Made by a program: the position numbers and the translations under genes. From the NCBI RefSeq assembly GCF_041321095.1, contig NZ_JBGGWE010000006.1, positions 124,001-188,000 of the forward strand: 64,000 bases of DNA. The letters are read 5' to 3'. Under the pieces are notes generated by a model that had not been told where the DNA came from, did no database searches, and worked only from the letters and a program-made list of their open reading frames with translations. Source of the stretch: Fibrella arboris. Its GTDB lineage: Bacteria > Bacteroidota > Bacteroidia > Cytophagales > Spirosomataceae. Positions 1-7,699 of this stretch are shown one piece after another; within the stretch, counting starts at the first letter, position 1; each line of letters begins with the position of its first letter.

Positions 1-548
1 TACCCTATCAGCCGTCGGGTATCTGGGAGGCACTGGCCACGCGCAACGCCGTTGTTTATACCCAAAGTCATGGCGATAGCCTGTATCGGCGCAGCCTCTA
101 TACGATCTGGAAACGCTCATCGCCACCGCCCATGATGCTCAATTTCGACGCTGCCGAACGCCATGTCTGCACGGTAAAACGCCAGAAAACGGCTACACCC
201 CTGCAAGCACTGGTAACGCTCAACGACCCGCAGTTTATCGAAGCGGCCCGGGTTATGGCACAACGGGTCGCCAGCAGACCGATGGGTACAGACAGAAACA
301 AAGCTATTGTCGATGCCTTTTTTCGCCGCGTGGTTAGTCGGTCGGCACGTACCCAGGAAGTGGCGCTGATGCAGCAACTGTATGCCGAAGAACTCGCCGA
401 TTTCAGGAAAAACCCTAAACGGGCGCAGGAACTGCTCACCGTTGGCGAATACCCTCTCGATAAGCAACAAAACCCCGCCGAGCTGGCCGCCTGGACCGTA
501 GTAGCCAGCACGATCATGAACTTCGACGAAGCCATTGTGAAACGATAA
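1..548 (+). CDS. DUF1553-domain protein, C-terminal part (cut by window edge)
   Basis: The reading frame is open from base 3 to the stop at 546-548, so this is the 3' end of a larger gene and not a gene starting at the internal ATG at 132. The visible part has the DUF1553 pattern: PYQPSGIWE, then a Tyr/Arg-rich RRSLYTIWKR stretch, then a Pro-rich turn and MLNFDA. DUF1553 normally sits at the C-terminus of large secreted proteins with a DUF1549 and often a cytochrome c-like domain (family knowledge). The next gene is DUF1501, its usual partner, 97 bp downstream. Biochemical function is unknown; a role in polysaccharide use is often supposed. Confidence 0.85.
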   Translation, partial: PYQPSGIWEALATRNAVVYTQSHGDSLYRRSLYTIWKRSSPPPMMLNFDAAERHVCTVKRQKTATPLQALVTLNDPQFIEAARVMAQRVASRPMGTDRNKAIVDAFFRRVVSRSARTQEVALMQQLYAEELADFRKNPKRAQELLTVGEYPLDKQQNPAELAAWTVVASTIMNFDEAIVKR

Positions 549-551
549 ACT

Positions 552-641
552 GATTCTGGATTGGGGATTTCGGGTATCAGCTGTAGCTCCGCCAACAGGC
601 AGCGCGACATCCGATACACAAAATCCCCAATACGAAATCCC
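552..641. repeat. Intergenic inverted repeat 1 (tandem-word hairpin)
   Basis: The arms around GATTGGGGATTTCG and AAATCCCCAATACG pair imperfectly. The tip is GCTCCGCC-aaca-GGCAGCGC (586-605), almost the same as the tip at 6071-6131. The repeat fills the space from just after the DUF1553 stop (548) to 4 nt before the DUF1501 ATG (646). Confidence 0.8.
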
Positions 642-645
642 ACTT

Positions 646-2121
646 ATGGACATTCAGGACGAACTATTCGATAATATCCACGACACCCTTAGCCGCCGGA
701 ATTTCCTGGGGCAAACCGGCGCAGGGTTAGGTACGTTGGCGTTGGCTTCCCTGTTGAATCCGGGCCAGCTTTTCGCGGGGAACGTACCCAGGGATGCTCC
801 TGGCGATCTACCGGCACTGGGGAAGCCGCACTTCCCGCCCAAAGTAAAGCGGGTCATCTATCTGTTTCAGAGCGGGGCACCGTCGCAGTTAGACCTCTTC
901 GATTACAAACCGAAGCTGGAGGCCATGTGGGGGCAGGACCTGCCCGCGTCGGTGCGCAATGGGCAGCGTCTCACCGGCATGAGTGCGGGCCAAAGTAAAT
1001 TTCCACTCGCGGCCTCGACCTTTAAATTTGCCCAGTACGGACCGGGACGAATGTGGGTCAGTGAGCTACTCCCCAACATCGCCAAGATCGCCGGCGACGC
1101 TACGTTCATCCGAACGCTCAACACTGATGCCATCAACCATGACCCGGCCATTACCTTCATTCAGACAGGTAGTCAGCAGGGCGGGCGACCTAGCTTTGGC
1201 TCGTGGGTGAGTTACGGGCTGGGTTCCGACAACCAGAACATGCCGGCATTTGTGGTATTGCTCTCGAAAGGCCGGGGGGGCGACCAGCCGCTGTACGCCA
1301 AGCTGTGGAGCAACGGGTTTCTGCCGTCAGTGCATCAGGGCGTGGTGTTCCGGTCTGGTCCCGACCCGGTCTTCTACCTCAACAACCCGCCGGGTATCGA
1401 CCGTACCAGCCGCCGCCGTATGCTCGACTACCTGACCAAACTACACGCCGAGCAAAGCAAATACGTGCTCGACCCGGAGATCAACAACCGGATGCAGCAA
1501 TACGAAATGGCGTACCGTATGCAGGCATCGGTGCCCGAAACGCTAAACCTCGACAAAGAACCTGGTTATATATTCGATCTGTATGGCCCGGAAAGTCGCA
1601 AGCCAGGTACGTTCGCGGCCAACTGCCTGCTGGCCCGTAAACTGATCGAGAAAGACGTGAAGTTCGTGCAACTCTACCATCAGGGCTGGGATCAGCACGG
1701 CAACCTGCCCAACGACATTCAGATTCAAACCAAAAGCGTCGATCAGGCGTCGGCGGCGCTCGTCAACGACCTTCGTCAACGTGGCCTGCTCGACGACACG
1801 CTCGTGATCTGGGGCGGCGAGTTTGGCCGGGGCCCCTATTCACAGGGCAAACTCACCCGCGATAATTACGGCCGCGACCATCACCCCCGCGCCTACACCA
1901 TCTGGATGGCGGGCGCTGGTGTAAAGAAAGGGCTGGTCTACGGCGAAACGGATGAGTTTGGCTATAATGTGGCAAAAGACCCCGTTCACGTCCACGATTT
2001 CCAGGCCACCATCATGCACCTGATGGGCGTCGACCATGAAAAGTTAACCTTCAAACACCAGGGCCGCCGCTACCGACTAACTGATGTTCACGGCAAAGTG
2101 ATCAAGCCGCTGCTGGCGTAG
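646..2121 (+). CDS. DUF1501 family protein with Tat-type signal
   Basis: A 491-aa protein of the DUF1501 family, which resembles the sulfatase/alkaline-phosphatase fold (family knowledge). Residues 16-40 show a twin-arginine leader (SRRNFLGQTGAG followed by a hydrophobic run), so export by the Tat pathway is likely. Further motifs are LFQSGAPSQLDLFDYKP near residue 75, the HQGWDQHGNL block near 345 and WGGEFGR near 390, with histidines and acids suited to metal binding. It pairs with the DUF1553 gene upstream. Its last 135 bp (1986-2120) are repeated at 2916-3050, beyond xisH-xisI, so this 3' end may have arrived with that cassette. The enzymatic activity is not established. Confidence 0.9.
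   Translation: MDIQDELFDNIHDTLSRRNFLGQTGAGLGTLALASLLNPGQLFAGNVPRDAPGDLPALGKPHFPPKVKRVIYLFQSGAPSQLDLFDYKPKLEAMWGQDLPASVRNGQRLTGMSAGQSKFPLAASTFKFAQYGPGRMWVSELLPNIAKIAGDATFIRTLNTDAINHDPAITFIQTGSQQGGRPSFGSWVSYGLGSDNQNMPAFVVLLSKGRGGDQPLYAKLWSNGFLPSVHQGVVFRSGPDPVFYLNNPPGIDRTSRRRMLDYLTKLHAEQSKYVLDPEINNRMQQYEMAYRMQASVPETLNLDKEPGYIFDLYGPESRKPGTFAANCLLARKLIEKDVKFVQLYHQGWDQHGNLPNDIQIQTKSVDQASAALVNDLRQRGLLDDTLVIWGGEFGRGPYSQGKLTRDNYGRDHHPRAYTIWMAGAGVKKGLVYGETDEFGYNVAKDPVHVHDFQATIMHLMGVDHEKLTFKHQGRRYRLTDVHGKVIKPLLA
1986..2120 (+). repeat. Direct repeat copy A (3' end of DUF1501 gene)
   Basis: This matches 2916-3050 at an offset of 930 bp over 135 bp, with three mismatches, all within about 20 bp of the left boundary. 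The stop codon is TAG here and TAA in copy B. Copies A and B bracket xisH and xisI exactly. Confidence 0.95.
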
Positions 2122-2162
2122 GTCCGTTAGGACAACCCACTGATTATAGTTAGTTTTAGCTA

Positions 2163-2579
2163 ATGGCAAAAGATTTGTTTCATGAACTTGTTCGGGAAGC
2201 ACTAGAGGCTGATGGCTGGACAATCACGCACGACCCGTTGATTTTAAAAATGGGCGGATTACGACTTGAAGTTGACTTAGCCGCTGAACAGGTTTTTGCC
2301 GCTGAAAGAGGTAACGAACAAATAGCTATTGAAGTAAAAAGCTTCATTGGGAAATCGAAACTGAACGACTTTTACGCGGCGAAGGGGCAGTATGACGTGT
2401 ATAGGCTTGGTCTACAGCAAACCGAGATACCACGAAAATTATACCTCGCGGTGGACTCAGAAATACATGCATCATTTTTTCAGAAGCCCCTTATTCAAGC
2501 TACCATTGAGGAAGATAGTATCGCATTAATTGTTTATGATGTACAGACTAGACGAATTGTGCAATGGATAACACCGTAG
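2163..2579 (+). CDS. xisH: XisH family protein, PD-(D/E)XK-type nuclease fold
   Basis: A 138-aa protein matching XisH, first known as a control factor for excision of the fdxN element in heterocystous cyanobacteria (family knowledge). The N-terminus LFHELVREALEADGW, the VDLAAE acid and the IAIEVKSF motif (D...ExK) fit a PD-(D/E)XK nuclease core. It overlaps xisI by 16 nt, so the two are probably co-translated. The pair is visibly more A+T-rich than the flanking genes and lies between the two copies of the DUF1501 3' end, which points to acquisition by transfer. Outside cyanobacteria no function is known. It could be part of a defence or toxin-like pair. Confidence 0.88.
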   Translation: MAKDLFHELVREALEADGWTITHDPLILKMGGLRLEVDLAAEQVFAAERGNEQIAIEVKSFIGKSKLNDFYAAKGQYDVYRLGLQQTEIPRKLYLAVDSEIHASFFQKPLIQATIEEDSIALIVYDVQTRRIVQWITP

Positions 2580-2911
2580 AACAATACCAGAAAATCATCA
2601 TTGACCTGCTTGAATCTTACGCCTGCCTCCCTTCATTGGACATATCAGGAGATGACATTGAAGAACAACTGCTGATCGACACCCAGCATCATCACTACCA
2701 ACTTCTTACTGTTGGCTGGGAGAATGGCAAACGTGTATATTATCCAGTCTTTCACCTTGACATACGCAATGGCAAGATATGGGTTCAGGAAGATGCCACT
2801 GACTACGATATCGTTGGTCAGTTGGAAGAACGAGGCGTACCTAAGTCTCACATTGTATTAGGCTTCCAGTCTCCGCAAAAACGCTCTTACACAGACTACG
2901 CAACAGCGTAA
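2564..2911 (+). CDS. xisI: XisI family protein
   Basis: A 115-aa protein of the XisI family, the obligate neighbour of XisH (family knowledge). It starts with an ATG inside the last codons of xisH. Recognisable family stretches are YQKIIIDLLESYA at the N-terminus, the HHYQLLTVGWENGKRVY core and the WVQEDATDYDI segment, followed by a C-terminal IVLGFQSP. It is acidic, probably cytosolic, and has no membrane segment. The stop (2909-2911) lies 4 nt before copy B of the DUF1501 tail. Together with xisH it forms a two-gene cassette; a role as modulator of XisH is an inference. Confidence 0.88.
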   Translation: MDNTVEQYQKIIIDLLESYACLPSLDISGDDIEEQLLIDTQHHHYQLLTVGWENGKRVYYPVFHLDIRNGKIWVQEDATDYDIVGQLEERGVPKSHIVLGFQSPQKRSYTDYATA

Positions 2912-2915
2912 AGAG

Positions 2916-3051
2916 TCACGTCCACGATTCTCAAGCCACCATCATGCACCTGATGGGCGTCGACCATGAAAAGTTAACCTTCAAACACCAGGGCCGCCGC
3001 TACCGACTAACTGATGTTCACGGCAAAGTGATCAAGCCGCTGCTGGCGTAA
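2916..3051 (+). pseudogene. Orphan 3' end of a DUF1501 gene (direct repeat copy B)
   Basis: The reading frame and terminal residues of the DUF1501 gene are preserved to a TAA stop (3049-3051), but there is no start or upstream part. The hairpin at 3052-3255 begins immediately after this stop, as these hairpins do after other gene ends. Copy B is therefore probably the original gene end, with the xisHI cassette plus copy A inserted before it. Confidence 0.85.
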
Positions 3052-3255
3052 AAAAGGGGAGGAAGGGAGGAAAGGAGGAGAGGAGGAACGGGAAGCTTCG
3101 CCAAGAGCATGAAATTAGCGAAGCTTCCCCTTCCTCCCTTTCCTCCCTTTCCTCCCTTTCCTCCCTTCCTCCCTTTCCTCCCTTCCTCCCTTTCCTCCCT
3201 TCCTCCCTTTCCTCCTTTCCTCCCTTCCTCCCTTCCTCCCTTCCTCCCTTCCTCC
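3052..3255. repeat. Intergenic inverted repeat 2 with expanded purine/pyrimidine arms
   Basis: The left arm is purine (GGAGGAAAGG-type words). The core palindrome is GAAGCTTCGC (3092-3101) with GCGAAGCTTC (3119-3128). The right arm is a long pyrimidine array of CCTTCCTCCCTTT-type units running to 3255, much longer than the left arm, which suggests slippage growth. It fills the gap between the DUF1501 tail and the Uma2 gene. Confidence 0.85.
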
Positions 3256-3285
3256 TTATTTAGTATATTGTGTGACCAAACAGAC

Positions 3286-3915
3286 ATGCCGATGCAAGCC
3301 ACTGCCCTGAACATACCGGATTCGCTGGAAGACGATGAGTTGCTGCGTTTGCCAGCTACCTGGGAAGAGTATCTCGACGTACTTGACAACGTACCCTACA
3401 CCGTTCAATTCTTAAACGACGAGATCATTATGAGTCAGGCATCGGCCGACCACGAAACGCTTGTTGCGGTCGTTATTTGGCTATTGAATAATCATTATAT
3501 CGACCTTCCCAACTACAGGGTATTAGGTAGTAATGTACTGATCACATGGCCGGAGAGACACATGGATTTCAATGCTGACATATCTGTTGTGAAAGAGCCC
3601 GTTACCTACGGGCTTACCCCTGGCGGCAAATCATCGGCTATGCGCATTGAGAACCCGGAAATCGTGGTCGAAGTCCTCTCGAAAAGCACGCGCCAGTTCG
3701 ATCAGGGCGAGAAAATGAATTATTACAAGCTCATTCCTTCTCTGCAACATATCGTGTTCATCGACCAGTTGCAGCCCTTCGCCTCGGTTTATTCCCGCAC
3801 CAACGTACCTGACGAGTGGCTGAACCACGATTATCGAACGCTGGAGTCAACCGTTCGGCTGGGTACGTTGGCGTTACCCATGTCGGATATCTACCGAAAA
3901 ACGGTTTTTGCGTAA
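3286..3915 (+). CDS. Uma2 family (DUF820) nuclease-fold protein
   Basis: A 209-aa protein from the ATG at 3286. A longer in-frame reading begins inside the pyrimidine array and is only translated repeat, so it was rejected. Family motifs are TWEEYLDVLDN near the N-terminus, then HETLVAVVIWLL, DFNADISVV and PEIVVEVLSKST. The last two give the D...ExK-like positions of a PD-(D/E)XK fold (family knowledge). Uma2 proteins are very common in cyanobacteria and scattered in Bacteroidota; their substrate is unknown. Two AACGTACC-type octamers and one GGTACGTT lie in the gene. It stands alone, with XisHI nearby. Confidence 0.85.
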   Translation: MPMQATALNIPDSLEDDELLRLPATWEEYLDVLDNVPYTVQFLNDEIIMSQASADHETLVAVVIWLLNNHYIDLPNYRVLGSNVLITWPERHMDFNADISVVKEPVTYGLTPGGKSSAMRIENPEIVVEVLSKSTRQFDQGEKMNYYKLIPSLQHIVFIDQLQPFASVYSRTNVPDEWLNHDYRTLESTVRLGTLALPMSDIYRKTVFA

Positions 3916-4009
3916 ACCGTCGGTCTACTGCCTGGTGAACCACTGGTTGCCCAATTTATCGATCTGCCGCCGAATCGGCTTATTTGCTGAGTAACAGATG
4001 GCTTAACCC

Positions 4010-4040
4010 TTGCTATTCAGCCAAATACCCCGTACATTTG
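4010..4040 (+). promoter_or_regulatory. Bacteroidota-type promoter of rplM-rpsI
   Basis: TTG at 4010-4012, a 20-nt spacer and TACATTTG at 4033-4040 give an exact match to TTG-N19..21-TAnnTTTG. Transcription should start near 4046, leaving a leader of about 70 nt. Confidence 0.75.
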
Positions 4041-4042
4041 CA

Positions 4043-4115
4043 CTCCCGTTTTAGGGCGGGAATCTTTTTGCGCTGTGCAATCGTCTGTTAATCAATAAAT
4101 ACCGCTCACAATCCA
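4043..4115 (+). promoter_or_regulatory. Possible ribosomal-protein leader of rplM
   Basis: The short transcribed leader carries a small hairpin (TCCCG 4044-4048 with CGGGA 4057-4061) followed by CTTTTTGCG. Leader RNAs upstream of L13 genes have been proposed in Bacteroidia (recalled, not checked), so autoregulation by L13 is possible. Confidence 0.4.
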
Positions 4116-4559
4116 GTGGATACGTTAAGCTACAAAACTGTTTCGGCCAATAGAGGGACCGCAAACAAGGAGTGGATCGTCGTTGACGCGAAGGATGCCA
4201 TTGTAGGTCGTCTGGCTAGCCAGGTTGCGGCCCGCATTCGTGGCAAACACAAGCCCAACTTCACCCCCCACGTTGATATGGGTGACAATGTCATCATCAT
4301 CAACGCCGAGAAAGTTCGTTTCACGGGCCGGAAAATGACCGAGAAGGTCTACGTTCGGCATACCGGCTACCCCGGTGGACAACGCTTTGCGTCGCCTCGC
4401 CTGTGGTTAGAGAAACACCCCGAGCGCGTGCTCGAACATGCCATTCGTGGCATGTTGCCCAAAAACCGTCTGGGCCGTCATTTATTCACCAATCTGTTCG
4501 TGTATACGGGTGACAGCCACCCACACGCGGCGCAGCAACCGAAAGAAATTAAATTCTAA
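4116..4559 (+). CDS. rplM: 50S ribosomal protein L13
   Basis: A 147-aa L13 of normal length. The chosen start is a GTG (4116), because the peptide begins MDTLSYKT as in other Bacteroidota L13 proteins and no ATG fits. The core motifs WIVVDAKDAIVGRLAS, IRGKHKPNFTPH and the C-terminal RLGRHLFTNLFVY region are all present. L13 binds 23S rRNA early in 50S assembly (established). rpsI follows after 3 nt in the same transcript, driven by the promoter at 4010-4040. Confidence 0.98.
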   Translation: MDTLSYKTVSANRGTANKEWIVVDAKDAIVGRLASQVAARIRGKHKPNFTPHVDMGDNVIIINAEKVRFTGRKMTEKVYVRHTGYPGGQRFASPRLWLEKHPERVLEHAIRGMLPKNRLGRHLFTNLFVYTGDSHPHAAQQPKEIKF

Positions 4560-4562
4560 CCA

Positions 4563-4949
4563 ATGGAGCGTATCAACACCATCGGTCGCCGGAAAACCGC
4601 TGTTGCCCGCATTTACATGCAGCCAGGTAACGGAACCATCACGGTTAACGGAAAAGATCTGAATACGTACTTCCCGACCGAAGTACTGCAAATCATTACC
4701 CGCCAGCCTTTAGCTACCGTTAAAGCCGACACGACGTATGACGTGAAGGTAAACGTACGGGGCGGTGGCGTAACGGGGCAGGCAGAAGCTACACGCATGG
4801 CCATCAGCCGCGCACTAGTTGAAGCTAACGCTGAGAACCGCCCAGCCCTCAAGAAAGAAGGCTTCCTGACGCGGGACTCACGTATGGTAGAACGGAAGAA
4901 ACCAGGCCGGAAAAAAGCCCGTCGCCGGTTCCAGTTCTCGAAACGTTAA
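4563..4949 (+). CDS. rpsI: 30S ribosomal protein S9
   Basis: A 128-aa S9 of normal length. The N-terminal INTIGRRKTAVARIY, the glycine-rich GGGVTGQAEATRMAISRAL block and the basic tail ending KARRRFQFSKR are diagnostic; the tail reaches the tRNA in the ribosomal P site (established). It lies 3 nt after rplM, the usual L13-S9 operon. An inverted repeat begins 4 nt after the stop. Confidence 0.98.
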   Translation: MERINTIGRRKTAVARIYMQPGNGTITVNGKDLNTYFPTEVLQIITRQPLATVKADTTYDVKVNVRGGGVTGQAEATRMAISRALVEANAENRPALKKEGFLTRDSRMVERKKPGRKKARRRFQFSKR

Positions 4950-4953
4950 TTAA

Positions 4954-5043
4954 CAGTTTCATGTCTCCAGTTTCAAGTTTCAGGTGGCTCTGCAAGTAGC
5001 AGCGCACCCCTTTAAACATGAAACTCTGAAACTTGAAACTTCC
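4954..5043. repeat. Intergenic inverted repeat 3 (AGTTTCA-word hairpin)
   Basis: Left arm words are AGTTTCATGT and GTTTCAAGTTTCAGG. On the right the same words occur in reverse complement but in permuted order, so pairing is partial. The tip is GGCTCTGC-aagta-GCAGCGC. It starts 4 nt after the rpsI stop and ends 85 nt before rpsB. Confidence 0.75.
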
Positions 5044-5128
5044 GTTTAGTCCAGACTGCGCTTAGAAGATGCCGACGCGCGGTGCTGCGTATTTCTCACT
5101 TTTTAGTAGTATTTGTTCCTTAAAGAAA

Positions 5129-5989
5129 ATGGCACAAGTCGAATATAAAGACCTCCTTGACGCCGGTGTGCACTTTGGCCACCTTACGCGCAAGTGGGAC
5201 CCCCGGATGGCTCCGTACATCTTCATGGAGAAGAACGGCATCCACATTATTGACCTGAATAAGACCCTTGCTTCGCTCGACGAAGCGTGCAATGCTATCA
5301 AAGGCATCGTTCGCTCGGGCCGTAAGGTCATGTTCGTGGCAACCAAGAAGCAGGCTCAGGAAATCGTTTCGGAAGAAGCACGCCGGTTGAAAATGCCGTA
5401 CGTGACTGACCGCTGGCTCGGTGGCATGATGACCAACTTCGCTACGATTCGCAAGTCGCTGAAGAAACTGCAAACGCTGGAAAAGATGCTCAAAGATGAA
5501 GTGCTCATCAAGAACGTCGCCAAGCGGGAACGGTTGACGCTGTCGCGCGAAAAAGAAAAACTGGAGCGTGTATTAGGTGGTGTTGCTGACCTGACTCGTT
5601 TGCCTGCGGCCTTGTTCGTGGTAGACGTGAAGCGGGAAAACATTGCTGTTCTGGAAGCGATTCGTTTGGGTATCCCCGTGTTTGCCATGTGCGACACGAA
5701 CTCGAACCCGAACCTCGTTGATTACGCTATTCCAGCCAACGATGATGCCTACAAATCGATCTCGCTGATTACGCTGGCGATTGGTAAGGCTATCGAAGAA
5801 GGTCTGATGGAGCGCAAGCAGGATAAAGACAGCCAGGCCGCGCAGGAAGAGGAAGATGCCAAGCGTCAGGAAGAAACCCGCGCTGCCGCTGCTGAAGGAG
5901 CTGATGCCCCTGTGGCCGTGGCCGTCGAGGAAGCCCCTGAAGCCGAAGCTACTCCGATCGACGCAACGCCAGAAGGCAACACCGATTAA
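5129..5989 (+). CDS. rpsB: 30S ribosomal protein S2
   Basis: A 286-aa S2, started at the ATG of MAQVEYKDLLDAGVHFGH (5129), where the family begins. An in-frame extension upstream is not conserved in type. Typical S2 stretches include KWDPRMAPYIF, the VATKKQAQ region, DRWLGGMMTNF and AMCDTNSNPNLVDYAIPANDDA. The last 50 or so residues form an acidic Ala/Glu-rich tail beyond the usual S2 core, a common low-complexity extension in this phylum. S2 joins the 30S subunit late (established). tsf follows, but a terminator and a hairpin lie between them. Confidence 0.97.
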   Translation: MAQVEYKDLLDAGVHFGHLTRKWDPRMAPYIFMEKNGIHIIDLNKTLASLDEACNAIKGIVRSGRKVMFVATKKQAQEIVSEEARRLKMPYVTDRWLGGMMTNFATIRKSLKKLQTLEKMLKDEVLIKNVAKRERLTLSREKEKLERVLGGVADLTRLPAALFVVDVKRENIAVLEAIRLGIPVFAMCDTNSNPNLVDYAIPANDDAYKSISLITLAIGKAIEEGLMERKQDKDSQAAQEEEDAKRQEETRAAAAEGADAPVAVAVEEAPEAEATPIDATPEGNTD

Positions 5990-6021
5990 CGATTAATTAA
6001 CAGACACAGACGATTGACCGG

Positions 6022-6059
6022 ATAGCCCGTAGCCCCAACACGGCTATGGGCTATTTTTT
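6022..6059 (+). terminator. Rho-independent terminator after rpsB
   Basis: The stem ATAGCCC-GTAGCC pairs with GGCTAT-GGGCTAT and is followed by a T6 run. It lies inside the rpsB-tsf pair, so tsf probably also has its own promoter or depends on read-through. Confidence 0.85.
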
Positions 6060-6070
6060 ATGTTGAAATC

Positions 6071-6131
6071 GTTTTCTGTCTTCCGTTGCTCCGCCACAAG
6101 GCAGCGCAATAGAAGACAGAAAACAGAAAAC
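6071..6131. repeat. Intergenic inverted repeat 4 (GTTTTCTGTCTTC hairpin)
   Basis: The left arm GTTTTCTGTCTTCcGTTGC pairs with the right arm containing AGAAGACAGAAAAC. The tip GCTCCGCC-acaa-GGCAGCGC matches the tip at 586-605. It ends 12 nt before the tsf ATG. Confidence 0.85.
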
Positions 6132-6143
6132 TCTCTCTAAAAA

Positions 6144-6977
6144 ATGGCAATTACCGCAGCAGACGTAAATAAACTCCGGCAGGAAACAGGTGCCGGTATG
6201 ATGGATTGCAAAAAAGCCCTTGTTGAAGCCGATGGCAACTTCGAGGAAGCTAAAGCTATTCTGCGCAAGCAGGGTCAGAAAATCGCCGACAAGCGGGCCG
6301 ACAATGCCACCGCTGAAGGCGTAGTATTGGCCCATGTGAGCGAAGACGGCAAATCAGGTAAAGTAGTGGCACTCGCCTGCGAAACAGAGCCCGTATCGAA
6401 AGTAGCTGATTTCCAGAATCTGGCCATGAGCGTACTGAGCAATGCCGTGGCAGACCACGTAACAACGAAAGAAGCTCTATTGGCCGAGGTACAGGCTGAT
6501 GGCCGCTCACTTCAGGATCACATCACTAATCTGATGGGTAAAATCGGTGAGAAAATCGACATCGTGTCGTTCGAGACCGTTTCTGCCGACAAGGTGGTGT
6601 CATACATTCACTCAAATGGCAAACTGGGCGTTCTGGTAGGCCTGAGCAACACCAATGGCACCGACGTAGCTGAGGTGGGTAAAGACGTAGCCATGCAGAT
6701 TGCTGCCATGAAGCCACTGGCGCTTGACAAAGACGGTATCGATGCCAGCGTGATCGAACGTGAAATCGAGATCGGTAAAGACCAGGCTCGCCAGGAAGGT
6801 AAACCGGAAGCGATGCTCGAAAAAATTGCCATGGGTAAGCTGAACAAATTTTACAAAGATAATACCCTGCTGAACCAGGAGTTTGTGAAAGATAGCTCGG
6901 TAACTATTGCTCAATTGCTCGACAAGACCAGCAAAGGCCTGACCGTGTCGTCATTCAAGCGGGTATCTATCGGTTAA
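6144..6977 (+). CDS. tsf: Elongation factor Ts
   Basis: A 277-aa EF-Ts. The N-terminal UBA-like helix pair carries the signature RQETGAGMMDCKKALVEA, and KQGQKIADKRADNATAEG follows. A core dimerisation region and a C-terminal VTIAQLLDKTSKGLTV helix complete the family layout. EF-Ts exchanges GDP for GTP on EF-Tu in the cytosol (established). It follows rpsB as in most bacteria. The mRNA start region is occupied by the right arm of hairpin 4. A strong terminator follows at 7002-7033. Confidence 0.98.
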   Translation: MAITAADVNKLRQETGAGMMDCKKALVEADGNFEEAKAILRKQGQKIADKRADNATAEGVVLAHVSEDGKSGKVVALACETEPVSKVADFQNLAMSVLSNAVADHVTTKEALLAEVQADGRSLQDHITNLMGKIGEKIDIVSFETVSADKVVSYIHSNGKLGVLVGLSNTNGTDVAEVGKDVAMQIAAMKPLALDKDGIDASVIEREIEIGKDQARQEGKPEAMLEKIAMGKLNKFYKDNTLLNQEFVKDSSVTIAQLLDKTSKGLTVSSFKRVSIG

Positions 6978-7001
6978 TCTGGAGATTTACAGGTATTTTT
7001 G

Positions 7002-7033
7002 AAAAAAGCCCGGCCAGATGGTCGGGCTTTTTT
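7002..7033 (+). terminator. Terminator after tsf
   Basis: AAAAAGCCCGGCC-AGAT-GGTCGGGCTTTTT is a near-perfect GC stem with flanking A and T runs that could work in both directions. Confidence 0.9.
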
Positions 7034-7083
7034 CGTGATTTGCGTTACTTTCCGGCACGCTACTTGTCTCACTATCACTCAGT

Positions 7084-7674
7084 ATGAAACACCTAACCGA
7101 CGAAGAGCTCGTTAAGCTGTATCTTTCTACACAACGCAACAGCTACTTTGAAGCCCTTTACACACGGTACTGCGACAAAGTCTATCGTAAATGTTTATCG
7201 TTCACCAAGAACAGAGAACGTGCCGAAGACTTTACCCATGACATTTTTTTGCGGGTGGTTACCAAGCTGGGCGGTTTTCGGGAACAGGCCAAGTTTTCAA
7301 CCTGGCTGTATTCTGTAACCTATAACTATTGCATGGACCAGCTTCGCAGCCCGAAGCAAAAAGAGGTTTATTCAGATGATCCCTACGGAACACTGGCCGA
7401 TTATTCCGACGATGAAGATGCCGAAATAGCTGAAATGGAAGCACAGCGCCTTAATCAGGCACTGGATTATTTGACGCCCGATGAACGCGGCTTATTGATG
7501 ATGAAATACCAGGACGACATCAGTATCCGTGAAATTGCTGATGGGCAAAAATTGACAGAAAGCGCTGTAAAAATGCGGTTGATGCGGGCTAAGGAAAAAC
7601 TACGCCGCCGCTATGTCGAAGCGCTCATTTTCTGGATACTGGTCGGCATTAAAGCCTTGACATTCTGGAAATAA
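7084..7674 (+). CDS. ECF-type RNA polymerase sigma factor with hydrophobic C-terminus
   Basis: A 196-aa sigma-70 family ECF factor. Region 2 is seen at residues 20-85 (FEALYTRYCDKVYRKC, the RAEDFTHDIFLRV helix, FSTWLYSVTYNYCMDQLR). Region 4 is at about 120-180 (LDYLTPDERGLLMMKYQDD, then the ESAVKMRLMRAKEKLRRRY recognition helix). After region 4 the protein ends in an unusual hydrophobic stretch, ALIFWILVGIKALTF, which could touch the membrane. No classical anti-sigma gene is adjacent. Instead a 58-aa protein is encoded 25 nt downstream. It probably controls a small envelope or stress regulon (inference). Confidence 0.92.
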   Translation: MKHLTDEELVKLYLSTQRNSYFEALYTRYCDKVYRKCLSFTKNRERAEDFTHDIFLRVVTKLGGFREQAKFSTWLYSVTYNYCMDQLRSPKQKEVYSDDPYGTLADYSDDEDAEIAEMEAQRLNQALDYLTPDERGLLMMKYQDDISIREIADGQKLTESAVKMRLMRAKEKLRRRYVEALIFWILVGIKALTFWK

Positions 7675-7699
7675 CAACATACCTACTCACACAATTCGT

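Noticed and set aside
3109..3285. N-terminal extension of the Uma2 protein through the pyrimidine array
   Set aside because: It would encode only Pro/Phe/Leu/Ser repeats from the low-complexity arm; the family start is at 3286.
6022..6059. Counting this hairpin as a member of the tandem-word family
   Set aside because: It is an ordinary GC stem with a T run after rpsB, without word-repeat arms or the shared tip.
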